Origin: Pyruvatibacter mobilis
Lineage (GTDB): Bacteria; Pseudomonadota; Alphaproteobacteria; CGMCC-115125
Direction: 5' to 3'
Assembly: GCF_012848855.1 (NCBI RefSeq)
Contig: NZ_CP051630.1
Location: 1,839,501 to 1,903,500 of the forward strand
Length of the DNA stretch: 64,000 nucleotides
Of the stretch, positions 45,150 to 53,472 are shown in pieces (positions within the stretch are counted from its first letter, which is position 1; the number at the start of each line of letters is the position of its first letter). Made by a program: the position numbers and the translations under genes. The notes beneath the pieces are model-generated. The model did no database searches, was not told the DNA's origin, and saw only the letters and a list, made by a program, of their open reading frames with translations.

Positions 45150-45698
45150 ATGGCCAAGGCACAGTTCCATAAGAACCAGCGGGTTTTCGTCAAACCCGTG
45201 GGCACGTGGGCGCAGGTGGAGCGCGTGCTGCCGCAATGGGCGAAGGATGTCGAGGAGCCGATCCGCATCTCCTACGATGTGGGCCTCGGCCGTGAATTCG
45301 GCGCCGACGAACTGGCCAGTGAAGCAAGCTCCACGCGCGTGGCAGGCTATGACGGCGAGAACTGGCGCATCATGCGCGGGCGCAACAAGTGGCAGCAGCC
45401 GGAAGAATGCGGGCATCACCCCCATCCCGGCACCTACCCCATCGTCGTCACCGGCGAGAATGACTGGGGCGGCTGGCGCGTGCCGGGCGCGGAATATGAT
45501 CTGTATCCGGAGCGTATCGAGTTCCAGGCGCGCCTCATTTCGGGTGCCGTACGTCTCTACCGGCTGACGCGCGAGCTGGTTCATTATGCCGAGGATCAGC
45601 CGGAGAATTTTTCCAACGAGCTGATGAGCCTCGTGCAGGACGCCAAGCAGACGGTCCGCGCCATCGAGCAGACGCCCGAGGAAGACAGCGGCGCATAG
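45150..45698 (+). CDS. Conserved hypothetical protein, possible CtrA target
   Basis: Soluble protein of 182 residues with no signal peptide or membrane segment. The N-terminal half is rich in aromatic and charged residues (FHKNQRVFVKPVGTWAQVERV) and looks like a small beta-barrel, SH3- or Tudor-like; this is a guess from pattern. The middle contains NDWGGWRVPGAEYDLYPERIEF, and the C-terminus is helical and acidic. I recognise no named family. A CtrA-type box lies 59 bp upstream and a terminator starts at its stop codon, so it is a single-gene unit. Confidence 0.75.
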   Translation: MAKAQFHKNQRVFVKPVGTWAQVERVLPQWAKDVEEPIRISYDVGLGREFGADELASEASSTRVAGYDGENWRIMRGRNKWQQPEECGHHPHPGTYPIVVTGENDWGGWRVPGAEYDLYPERIEFQARLISGAVRLYRLTRELVHYAEDQPENFSNELMSLVQDAKQTVRAIEQTPEEDSGA

Positions 45699-45724
45699 CC
45701 CCTCCCTCTGCACGGGGCTTTTTT
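45697..45724 (+). terminator. Rho-independent terminator after hypothetical gene
   Basis: AGCCCC (45697-45702) pairs with GGGGCT (45714-45719) around an 11-base loop, followed by an unbroken run of six T (45719-45724). The stem begins within the stop codon of the hypothetical gene. Confidence 0.75.
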
Positions 45725-45789
45725 CCTGCTCCTGTGCCCTTATATTACGCGTCCCAGTTGTCCTGAACCTGTAGTCCGCAGGAGCCGTT

Positions 45790-48471
45790 TTGAGCGCCAT
45801 GTCCGAGGGCACTTCGCCCGCAACGCCGCCCGCCCCGCAGCCGATCCGGCTTGAGGATTACACCCCGCCGGCCTGGCTGGTGGAAAGTGTGCATCTGGAC
45901 GTGGCCCTCGCCCCCTCCCGCACCCGCGTGCGGGCCACGATGCGGGTCTTGCCCAATCCCGATGCCGCCGCGGGCACACCGCTTACGCTGGATGGCGAGC
46001 GGATGACCCTCCTGTTGGTCAGCGTGGACGGCGCCAAACTTGATGCTGGCGCCTATGATTTGACAGACAGCAGCCTAGTGCTGCCGCACCTCACAGAGGG
46101 CACGCATGAAATCGTCATCGAGACGGAATGCGACCCGCAGGCCAACACCTCGCTCACCGGCCTCTACCAGTCCAATGGTGTCTACTGCACCCAATGCGAG
46201 GCGGAAGGGTTTCGCCGCATAACCTATTTCCCCGATCGCCCGGACGTTCTGGCGGTCTATACCGTTCGCCTGGAAGGCGACGCGGCAGCCTGCCCGGTGC
46301 TGCTGGCCAATGGCAATTGCGTGGAGAGCGGCACGCTTGAGGGCGGCCGTCATTTTGCCGTCTGGCATGACCCGCATCCCAAGCCGTCCTATCTCTTTGC
46401 CATGGTGGCGGGCGACCTTGCTCATGTGTCCGACAGCTTCACCACCCGGTCCGGCCGCGAGGTGGCGCTGGGTATCTATGTGGAGCACGGCAAGGAAGAC
46501 CGCACCGCCTACGCCATGGACGCGCTCAAGCGATCCATGAAGTGGGATGAGGACGCGTTCGGCCGCGAGTATGACCTCGATGTCTTCAATATCGTTGCCG
46601 TGTCGGATTTCAACATGGGGGCGATGGAGAACAAGGGTCTCAACGTCTTCAACGACAAGTACATTCTGGTTCGCCCCGACACCGCGACCGATGTGGATTT
46701 CGCCAATGTGGAAGCCATCATCGCGCATGAGTATTTCCACAATTGGAGCGGCAATCGCGTAACCTGCCGCGACTGGTTCCAGCTGTGCCTGAAGGAGGGC
46801 CTGACGGTCTTCCGTGACCAGGAATTCACGTCCGACATGCGCTCGCGCCCGGTGAAGCGCATTGCCGATGTGAAAACGCTGCGCGCGCACCAGTTCCCGG
46901 AAGATGCGGGCCCGCTGGCCCATCCGGTGCGCCCGACAAGCTATATCGAGATCAACAACTTCTATACGGCCACTGTTTACGAGAAGGGTGCGGAAGTCGT
47001 CCGCATGCTGAAGGCCATTGTCGGTGAGGATGCCTTCTGTGCCGGGATGGACATCTATTTCAGCCGCAATGACGGCCGGGCCGCGACGGTGGAAGACTTC
47101 CTCGATGCCATGGCGGAAGCCTCGGGCCGGGACCTGTCACAGTTCAAGCGCTGGTATGATCAGGCCGGCACGCCGGATCTCGTGGTGTCCGGCCGCTATT
47201 CGCCGCTGGACGAGACCTATGAGCTGACGGTTGCGCAATCCACCGCGCCTACGCCGGGGCAGTCGCAGAAAGCACCGCTGCACATCCCGCTGACCATGGG
47301 GCTCATCGGCACGGATGGTGAAGACCTTGGCCTCTATCTGGCCGGCGAAACCTCCGAGGATGGCGCCACCGAGCGCACCCTGGAGCTTACACAGCACGAG
47401 CAGGTATTCACCTTCGAGAAAGTGCCCTCTCCGCCCGTGCTGTCACTGCTGCGCGGTTTTTCCGCGCCGGTGAAACTCACCACCAATGGCGGGGAAAAGG
47501 ACTGGCTGTTCCGCATGGCGCATGACAGCGACCCTTGCGCCCGTTGGGAAGCCGGCCAGACCTATGCGCGCGAACTACTTGTCGCCGTCACCCGCGCCAT
47601 CGCCGCCGGCGAGAAACCGCGGCGCGGCACGCGCTACGCGGACGCGCTGCGCAACGTGCTGACGGATGACAGTCTTGAGCCTGCCTTTGCTGCCATGATG
47701 CTGGATCTGCCCGGCGAAGCGGAGCTTGCGCAGCATATCGGCCAGGATGTGGACGCGGACGCGGTTCATGCGGCGCGCAGTCACCTGCACAAGGCCGTGG
47801 CGGATCAGCTCGGTGACCTGCTGCTCGACCGCTATGCGCAGCTTCAGTCCAACGCGGCCTATAGCCCGGATGCCGACCAGGCCGGCCGGCGGGCACTCAA
47901 GAATGCCTGTCTGCGGGTCTATGCGGGCCTTGGCAATGAAAACGCCGCCCGCCTTGCCGCTACTCAATTTGCGTCGGCCAACAACATGACCGATACCGAG
48001 GCTGCGCTTGCCACGCTGACCCATATGGCACGGGACGAGCGTCAGGCGGCCTTTGACAGTTTCTATGAGCGCGCCAGCGGCGACCCGCTGCTGCTCGACA
48101 AATGGTTCTCCCTCCAAGCCATGTCGTCGCGCGAAGACACGCTTGCGCGGGCGATGGAGCTGGCAAAGCACAAGGACTTCTCACTCACGCGCCCCAACAC
48201 GGTGCGGGCGCTGGTGGGCGTCTTCGCAGGGGCCAACCCGGTGCGCTTCCATGCGGCTGATGGATCGGGATACCGCTTCCTCACGGCCTTCGTTCGTGAG
48301 CTCGACCCGATCAACCCGCAGGTGGCCGCCCGTCTTCTTGGGACGCTCAAGACGTGGCGGGTCTATGACGCACCGCGCCGCGACGCTGCCCGCCAGGCCG
48401 TTAGTGATTTGCTTTCGGCGGGAAAACTGTCTGAAGACACCTATGAGATCGCCACGCGCATGATTGCGTGA
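45790..48471 (+). CDS. pepN: Aminopeptidase N
   Basis: M1-family zinc aminopeptidase of 893 residues, the size of E. coli PepN. The exopeptidase motif GAMEN spans 277-281; zinc ligands are H313, H317 and E336 in HEYFHNWSGNR and the following KEGLTVF. It trims N-terminal residues from peptides in the cytosol. The start is probably TTG 45790, five bases after AGGAG; an ATG three codons later is the alternative. C-terminal ERAP-like helical domain is complete. Confidence 0.94.
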   Translation: MSAMSEGTSPATPPAPQPIRLEDYTPPAWLVESVHLDVALAPSRTRVRATMRVLPNPDAAAGTPLTLDGERMTLLLVSVDGAKLDAGAYDLTDSSLVLPHLTEGTHEIVIETECDPQANTSLTGLYQSNGVYCTQCEAEGFRRITYFPDRPDVLAVYTVRLEGDAAACPVLLANGNCVESGTLEGGRHFAVWHDPHPKPSYLFAMVAGDLAHVSDSFTTRSGREVALGIYVEHGKEDRTAYAMDALKRSMKWDEDAFGREYDLDVFNIVAVSDFNMGAMENKGLNVFNDKYILVRPDTATDVDFANVEAIIAHEYFHNWSGNRVTCRDWFQLCLKEGLTVFRDQEFTSDMRSRPVKRIADVKTLRAHQFPEDAGPLAHPVRPTSYIEINNFYTATVYEKGAEVVRMLKAIVGEDAFCAGMDIYFSRNDGRAATVEDFLDAMAEASGRDLSQFKRWYDQAGTPDLVVSGRYSPLDETYELTVAQSTAPTPGQSQKAPLHIPLTMGLIGTDGEDLGLYLAGETSEDGATERTLELTQHEQVFTFEKVPSPPVLSLLRGFSAPVKLTTNGGEKDWLFRMAHDSDPCARWEAGQTYARELLVAVTRAIAAGEKPRRGTRYADALRNVLTDDSLEPAFAAMMLDLPGEAELAQHIGQDVDADAVHAARSHLHKAVADQLGDLLLDRYAQLQSNAAYSPDADQAGRRALKNACLRVYAGLGNENAARLAATQFASANNMTDTEAALATLTHMARDERQAAFDSFYERASGDPLLLDKWFSLQAMSSREDTLARAMELAKHKDFSLTRPNTVRALVGVFAGANPVRFHAADGSGYRFLTAFVRELDPINPQVAARLLGTLKTWRVYDAPRRDAARQAVSDLLSAGKLSEDTYEIATRMIA

Positions 48472-48482
48472 TGGCTGATCGC

Positions 48483-48538
48483 GAGTCGCGACGCGCAAAA
48501 TCCGGGACCGGATTTTCGCGGTTCGCGAATCGTGAGTC
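48483..48538. repeat. Long imperfect inverted repeat downstream of pepN
   Basis: A perfect core, AAAATCCGG-GA-CCGGATTTT (48497-48516), is flanked by imperfectly paired CGCGA/TCGCG sequences that extend each arm to about 25 bp. It resembles the dispersed palindromes common in alphaproteobacterial genomes. It could also end pepN transcription, although there is no T-run outside the stem. Confidence 0.55.
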
Positions 48539-48562
48539 CCTAGGGCAACAGTTTTCAGCTCC

Positions 48563-48578
48563 TTAATGAAAAGTTAAC
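48563..48578. promoter_or_regulatory. CtrA-type box upstream of PAS histidine kinase
   Basis: TTAA-TGAAAAG-TTAAC matches the full CtrA consensus TTAA-N7-TTAAC. It ends 141 bp before the kinase start, inside a region crowded with GANTC sites. Binding is inferred from the match. Confidence 0.65.
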
Positions 48579-48615
48579 GCGACCCCCTGCCCCCTTGTGG
48601 ACAGCCGGACTCCAT

Positions 48616-48642
48616 ATGCGAATCATCATGAGCGATTCGCAT
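48616..48642. repeat. 9-bp inverted repeat containing two GANTC sites
   Basis: ATGCGAATC and GATTCGCAT are separated by nine bases (ATCATGAGC). Each arm holds a GANTC methylation site. The repeat lies 78 bp before the PAS kinase start and may be a regulator site. Confidence 0.5.
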
Positions 48643-48719
48643 GAGGGACCAGGCCAATTCCGGCCTGAACAGGGGCTGGCATGGCATGCAGCTCCCTGGG
48701 GCGAAGGGAGCTGACTGCG

Positions 48720-50969
48720 ATGAGCGACGCGCGCTACACCGGACCATTCTCAGCCACCGGCCCCCTGGTCGGCGGGCCGGCCGCCACTCCGGACAGAGAC
48801 CACACATCACTGGCCCAACGCCTGCGCGCAACGCTGTCCACCCTCTTTGCCTCTCCCCACAAGACCGGGCGGATAGCGCGCCCCGCAGCAAGCGACGAGA
48901 CGCGCGCACGCATCTGGGCGCTGGTCTTCTGTGCCCTCGTTCTCATTGCGTTTAACGGCATTGCCGCCTGGCAGCTGCGGACAGACTACCGCGCCGGCCT
49001 GACCCAGGCTCAGAGCCACGTGGCCGCTATGGCACGTGCCCTCGCCGGAGACACAGCTCTTGCCACCATCGGGCGTGAGGCGTTCGCCGCCCGTGTGGCC
49101 GCGCTTGATCTCAGGCCCGGCATGCGCGTGACGCTGGAGCGGGCGGGCACGGTGCCGCCGGTGACAGATAACGGTGCCATTGAGGCACGCTCTGTCATCG
49201 CCGGCAGCACGCGGCAGGTTGCTGTCTCCCTGCCTGTGCGGTCGGCACTTGCAGACTGGTACACAACACTGCCCTTCCATCTCGTGCTGATGGCAGGGGC
49301 GTCCTTTTTCATCTGCGTGCTGGGCGGCGGGCTTGTCCGCCAGATCGAACGCAAGACGGCTGCCGACATCGCGCTAAAGGACAGCGAGCAGCGTTTCGAA
49401 CTGGCCTTTGCCGGGGCCCGTTGCGGCATCTGGGATTGGGATCTGGGTGCCGGGCGGCTCTACTGGTCCGCGCCCATGTTTGCGCTGCTGGGAGAGCGGC
49501 CGAGGGCGGCGCGCCTTAGCTCCGAGCAGGTAATGGCCTATGTGCACCCGGATGACCGGCACATCCTCCAGGAAGTGGAAGACAGCGTCCGCCGGGGCAC
49601 GCTGGGCTATGACACGACCTTCCGGCTGCGCCATTCCAGCGGTGACTGGATCTGGGTCCGGGCCAAGGGGCAGATCTGGCGCGGCCTGACGGCCAGCACG
49701 CAGCGCCTTGTGGGCATCGCCATCGACATTACCGAGCAGAAGCAGGCCGAAGCGCGCGAGCGCATGGCCAATCTGCGCCTGCGGGACGCGGTCGAAAGCA
49801 GTTCCGAGGCCTTTGCCCTCTGGGACAATCAGGGCCACCTGATCATGGCCAATGACAAGTTCCGGGCCTTCCACCGCATCAAGCCTGAAACCCTGCCTGC
49901 CAATCCGACAGCGCGTGACCTCGACCTGCGTACGGCGGAAGGTGAGCTGCTGCTGCCCGGAAGGATCGGCGCGGATGGCTCCGACAAGCGCGAAGTGAAG
50001 CTGCCGGGCGGCCGTTGGCTCCACCTCAGCGAACGGCGCATGCGCGATGGCAGTATCGTTTCGATCGGCACGGACATTACGGCACTCAAGCACCAGGAGT
50101 CCGAGTTGATGCGGCGGGGCGAAGTCCTCGCGGACACGGTGACTGACCTTGAAAGCTCCCGCCAGAAACTTCAGACGCAAGCCACGCAACTCGTGCAGCT
50201 GGCTGAAAAGTATGCAGCCGCCAAGACCCGCGCCGAGGGGGCCAGCCGCGCCAAATCAGAGTTCCTGGCCAATATGAGCCATGAGCTGCGGACGCCGCTC
50301 AACGCCATTATCGGGTTCTCGGAAATCATGCAGAACCAGCTCTTCGGTCCGCTGGGGGCTGCGAAGTACAAGGATTATGCCTCGGACATCAATGCCAGCG
50401 GCCAGCATCTCCTGGCGGTGATCAACGACATTCTGGACATGTCGAAGATCGAAGCCGGCAAGATGTCACTGGACCTGTCGGAGTTCGATATCAATGACGC
50501 GGTGACCGAGACCCTGCGCATGGTTTCCGGCCGGGCCGAGAACAGCCAGGTGGCGCTTGTCGCGAAGCCCGCGGATGTGCCCGCGATTGTGGCCGACAAG
50601 CGGGGCGTGAAGCAGGTCCTGCTCAACCTCCTGTCAAACGGCGTCAAGTTCACGCCGAGTGGCGGCGAGGTTGTGGTTGATGTTGCGCATGACGCGGATG
50701 ACGAGCGGATCAGCATTCGTGTGACTGACACCGGCATCGGCATCGATGCTGCGGACCTTGCCAAGCTTGGCCGCCCCTTCGAACAGGTGGATACGAACTA
50801 CCTCAAGGCCCATGAGGGCACAGGGCTCGGCCTTGCGCTGTCGCGCTCCATCGTCGAACTGCATGGCGGCACGCTGGAGATTTCCAGCACCCCGGGCGAA
50901 GGCACCAGCGTGACGGTGTTGCTGCCCCTGACAGCACGCCAGCCGGCTGCCAAGTCCGCGACAGCATAG
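48720..50969 (+). CDS. PAS-domain sensor histidine kinase (PleC/DivJ-like)
   Basis: Protein of 749 residues. A first membrane helix (about 66-86) and a second (187-205) bracket a small periplasmic region. A PAS domain follows (about 222-340, with a PAC-like DITEQKQAEARE end), then a second PAS (about 352-455). A coiled coil leads to HisKA with H521 in NMSHELRTPLNAIIGFSEIM and HATPase_c with NLLSNGVKF, DTGIGI and GTGLGLAL. No receiver domain and no adjacent regulator gene. AAGGGAG precedes ATG 48720. The upstream region carries a CtrA box and six GANTC sites, suggesting cell-cycle control. Confidence 0.9.
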   Translation: MSDARYTGPFSATGPLVGGPAATPDRDHTSLAQRLRATLSTLFASPHKTGRIARPAASDETRARIWALVFCALVLIAFNGIAAWQLRTDYRAGLTQAQSHVAAMARALAGDTALATIGREAFAARVAALDLRPGMRVTLERAGTVPPVTDNGAIEARSVIAGSTRQVAVSLPVRSALADWYTTLPFHLVLMAGASFFICVLGGGLVRQIERKTAADIALKDSEQRFELAFAGARCGIWDWDLGAGRLYWSAPMFALLGERPRAARLSSEQVMAYVHPDDRHILQEVEDSVRRGTLGYDTTFRLRHSSGDWIWVRAKGQIWRGLTASTQRLVGIAIDITEQKQAEARERMANLRLRDAVESSSEAFALWDNQGHLIMANDKFRAFHRIKPETLPANPTARDLDLRTAEGELLLPGRIGADGSDKREVKLPGGRWLHLSERRMRDGSIVSIGTDITALKHQESELMRRGEVLADTVTDLESSRQKLQTQATQLVQLAEKYAAAKTRAEGASRAKSEFLANMSHELRTPLNAIIGFSEIMQNQLFGPLGAAKYKDYASDINASGQHLLAVINDILDMSKIEAGKMSLDLSEFDINDAVTETLRMVSGRAENSQVALVAKPADVPAIVADKRGVKQVLLNLLSNGVKFTPSGGEVVVDVAHDADDERISIRVTDTGIGIDAADLAKLGRPFEQVDTNYLKAHEGTGLGLALSRSIVELHGGTLEISSTPGEGTSVTVLLPLTARQPAAKSATA

Positions 50970-51004
50970 GCTGCTTTGATCGCCGCCGGTGCTGACCGGT
51001 CTTC

Positions 51005-51556
51005 CTATCGCGGCCCGGCGTTGGGCCCTTCACTCCGTGGCCCGCCTGGATGCCCCTCCCCGTCCGGCCTGTTCCGCGGACTTCCGGGGCCGCGCAGATT
51101 GCGGAATGCTTCGCTGAAACGCTGCCGCTGGTCGGGCGTCAGCTCTGCCAGGATCCGAGTCAGGGGAACCTGCAGGGATGTGGTGAGGTCCGTATGGGCC
51201 GCGCGCACATTGTTGAAGGCCTGCTCAAGCGCCTGCGGGTCGTAGGGATCCGCCTCCATCGCTACCACGACATCACGGTGACGCTGGCGCATGGTGCGGA
51301 ATTTCTCACGCAGGTCGGGCACTTCCGCGCGCAGCTCCCGCAGCACGCGGCGGCCCTCCTCCTTGCCGAGGATACGGATGAACATGTGCGGATTGGGCAG
51401 CATGTCCACCGCCACACCCCGGTCGCGAACCGGATGATCGCGCAGCATCGGGCCGCCGATCAGCAGACCGGCAAAAAAGAGATTGGCGGCCAGCGACACG
51501 AACAGGGCGATGTTCACCCAGCGGCGGGGCTTGCTGACCGGTGCCTGATCCGTCAT
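51005..51556 (-). CDS. CnrX/ZraP-like periplasmic metal-sensor family protein
   Basis: Protein of 183 residues with one N-terminal membrane anchor (about 14-35) and a helical periplasmic part in the heavy-metal-resistance (Metal_resist) pattern: RRVLRELRAEVPDLREKF, MRQRHRDVV and TRILAELTPDQRQRFSEAF, with a Pro/Gly/Arg-rich tail. CnrX-type proteins tune an anti-sigma factor in response to metals; here the His/Met ligand set is sparse. Its ATG overlaps the stop of the upstream putative anti-sigma gene as ATGA, so they are translationally coupled. Confidence 0.78.
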   Translation of the reverse strand: MTDQAPVSKPRRWVNIALFVSLAANLFFAGLLIGGPMLRDHPVRDRGVAVDMLPNPHMFIRILGKEEGRRVLRELRAEVPDLREKFRTMRQRHRDVVVAMEADPYDPQALEQAFNNVRAAHTDLTTSLQVPLTRILAELTPDQRQRFSEAFRNLRGPGSPRNRPDGEGHPGGPRSEGPNAGPR

Positions 51557-52074
51557 TGCGCCCACTCCTCATAGGTCGAGCCGGTGTCATAGAAGATGGA
51601 CAGCGATGCATCGTCGGTGGCGAGGCTCGCGGTCTCGTACTCCGTGCCGGTGATGCCGGTGACCGGAACGGCGCCCGTCGTGCCGACCCAGATGCCGACG
51701 GCCAGCGACGCGGCCAGGCCGAGCGCCGGCTGCCATGCCGAACCCTGCGGCCAAAGCTGCTGCCAGAGTTGCTGACTGGCCTGCCTTAGCCAGTCGAGAT
51801 AGCCCCGCCTGTCCCCATGCTGTGGCGCAGGTGCCGATATCGCTTCGCCATGACATGCCGCGCTTTCCAGAATGCGGCGGGCTAGGTCGGCGGACGGCTG
51901 CGGCGTTTCCGCCTGCATCAGCAGCCCGTCCAGCGCGGCGGCCTCATCGCGCCGGGCGGCGAGTGCCGGGTCGGCGTTGATCATCGCCATCGCCGCGTCG
52001 CGCTCAGCGTCAGGCCAACGCGCGGGGTCCGCACCATAGGCGTCCAGCAGTGCCATCACTCTGTCGGGTGTCAT
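51553..52074 (-). CDS. Putative anti-sigma factor
   Basis: Protein of 173 residues: a soluble N-terminal part of about 110 residues rich in Ala and Asp, one membrane helix (about 116-136, PALGLAASLAVGIWVG), and a short periplasmic tail ending DTGSTYEEWAQ. Size, topology and position suggest an anti-sigma factor, but no zinc-binding H-x3-C-x2-C motif is seen and I recognise no named family. Start and stop both overlap neighbours as ATGA (with the sigma gene upstream and the CnrX-like gene downstream), indicating tight coupling. Confidence 0.65.
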   Translation of the reverse strand: MTPDRVMALLDAYGADPARWPDAERDAAMAMINADPALAARRDEAAALDGLLMQAETPQPSADLARRILESAACHGEAISAPAPQHGDRRGYLDWLRQASQQLWQQLWPQGSAWQPALGLAASLAVGIWVGTTGAVPVTGITGTEYETASLATDDASLSIFYDTGSTYEEWAQ

Positions 52075-52853
52075 GCCTCTTCTCCCAACAACTCGTCCTT
52101 GTGGCCCATCAGGGCCGCTTTAAGGCCGCGGCGCCCGCGCGCCAGCAGCGATTCAAGAGCGTCCACGCTCACTTCCATCGTCTCGGCTGCCTCGCCATTG
52201 CTCATCTCATCGAAATGGACAAGCTGCAAGGCGAGACGCTGGCGCTCCGGCAACCCGTTCATCGCCTGCTCCACCAGGCTGCTCTGGTCCCGGGCGGCCA
52301 GCCTGGCCACCGCATCAGGCGCGTCGTCCGCCATCTCCGGGGCTGCCTCCAGCGGGTCGGACTTGCCGTAGCTCTTGCGGCGCATCCGGTCGTAACAGAG
52401 ATTGATCGCAATACGCACGACCCACGTTCGCAAGCGCGCGCCTTTGGGTGTCCAGGTGCCGACGCTGTTCCAGATACGCAGGAACGTTTCTTGCGCCACT
52501 TCTTCCGCATCCGCCTCATTACGCAACATGCGCTTTGCCGTGGCGAAAACCTGGGGCAGGAACTCTTCCACCGCTTCGCGCATGGCCGCCTGCTCGCCGG
52601 ATGCGATCCGGGCGGCGAAAGCAGCGTCAGCCGCGGCAGTGTCGCCAGGCGACGATGTCTTACTGCGTGCCGGTATCACTCTGGCACGGTCCCCCGATTT
52701 GTGACCGGTCCCGTCCGGGCTTCCGGTCCTGGGCGGATGAACGATCCGCAAGGCTAAGCCGGACCGCGCGCCGGTCCAACCCGCTTCTCCCGCCATATTG
52801 CGTAGCCCGGCGGGGCCAATAGCGGGCGAACCGGCGCGGGCAGGCGCACTCAT
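52071..52853 (-). CDS. RNA polymerase ECF-type sigma factor
   Basis: Sigma-70 family protein with region 2 (AKRMLRNEADAEEVAQETFLRIW, cited here by its key DAEEVAQETF) and region 4 (LPERQRLALQLVHFDEMSNG then the HTH VSVDALESLLARGRRGL). There is no region 1.1 or 3, so it is extracytoplasmic-function type. The start is unclear: ATG 52853 gives 260 residues with a disordered N-terminus, ATG 52796 gives 241; the conserved part begins near residue 80. It is coupled to the anti-sigma gene and lies 25 bp after the EF-hand gene. Confidence 0.86.
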   Translation of the reverse strand: MSAPARAGSPAIGPAGLRNMAGEAGWTGARSGLALRIVHPPRTGSPDGTGHKSGDRARVIPARSKTSSPGDTAAADAAFAARIASGEQAAMREAVEEFLPQVFATAKRMLRNEADAEEVAQETFLRIWNSVGTWTPKGARLRTWVVRIAINLCYDRMRRKSYGKSDPLEAAPEMADDAPDAVARLAARDQSSLVEQAMNGLPERQRLALQLVHFDEMSNGEAAETMEVSVDALESLLARGRRGLKAALMGHKDELLGEEA

Positions 52854-52878
52854 GTCACCTGCCCGCGCCACCGTCGTG

Positions 52879-53472
52879 TTACTCGGACTTGCCGTGACGG
52901 TCCGCACGCATGGCCTCACGGGCCGCCTGCATCTCGTCGCGGGTCACTTCACCGTTGCCGTCGGCATCGGCTTTGCCGAACATCATGGCGACACGGCCTT
53001 CCACGAATTCCGCCTCGCTGATGGTGCCGTCCTTGTCGGTGTCCATCATGGCAAAGCGTTCAGCCTTCCGGGCTTCGCGCTTTTCGCTGCGCTCCGCGGC
53101 GGCCTGCTTCATCTCCTCGAGGGTCACAGCACCGCTCTTGTCGAGGTCGAGCCGCTCGAAGCGGGCTTCGATGCGGGCCTCACGGTCGGCCTCACTCGGG
53201 GCGTCCTTGCCGTGATACTTGCCGCCCTTCTTGCCGCCCATCTTGCCATGGCCACGGCCGATCTCGTCGGCGGTGAGACCACCCGACTTGTCCTTGTCGA
53301 GCTTGGCAAAGTGCTTGGCGCCGGCCGCCTTGGCCTCTTCCATCGTCACCACGCCATTGCTGTCAACGTCCAGCCGGTCGAAGCCCTTGCCGCCGGGGCC
53401 GGCCAGGGCAATGCCCGCGGCGCCTGCGCCGAGAGCCAGAACCACGGTCGAAATCGTCAGTGTCTTCTTCAT
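52879..53472 (-). CDS. Secreted five-EF-hand calcium-binding protein
   Basis: Protein of 197 residues with a cleavable signal peptide (KKTLTISTVVLALGAGAAG, likely cut after ALA). Five EF-hand loops follow: DVDSNGVVTMEE, DKDKSGGLTADE, DLDKSGAVTLEE, DTDKDGTISEAE and DADGNGEVTRDE, each with Asp at positions 1, 3 and usually 5 and an acidic residue at 12. A Lys/Gly/His-rich spacer (GRGHGKMGGKKGGKYHG) lies between loops 2 and 3 and might bind metal. Probably periplasmic. It lies directly upstream of the sigma/anti-sigma/sensor set on the same strand. AAGGAA precedes the ATG. Confidence 0.88.
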   Translation of the reverse strand: MKKTLTISTVVLALGAGAAGIALAGPGGKGFDRLDVDSNGVVTMEEAKAAGAKHFAKLDKDKSGGLTADEIGRGHGKMGGKKGGKYHGKDAPSEADREARIEARFERLDLDKSGAVTLEEMKQAAAERSEKREARKAERFAMMDTDKDGTISEAEFVEGRVAMMFGKADADGNGEVTRDEMQAAREAMRADRHGKSE

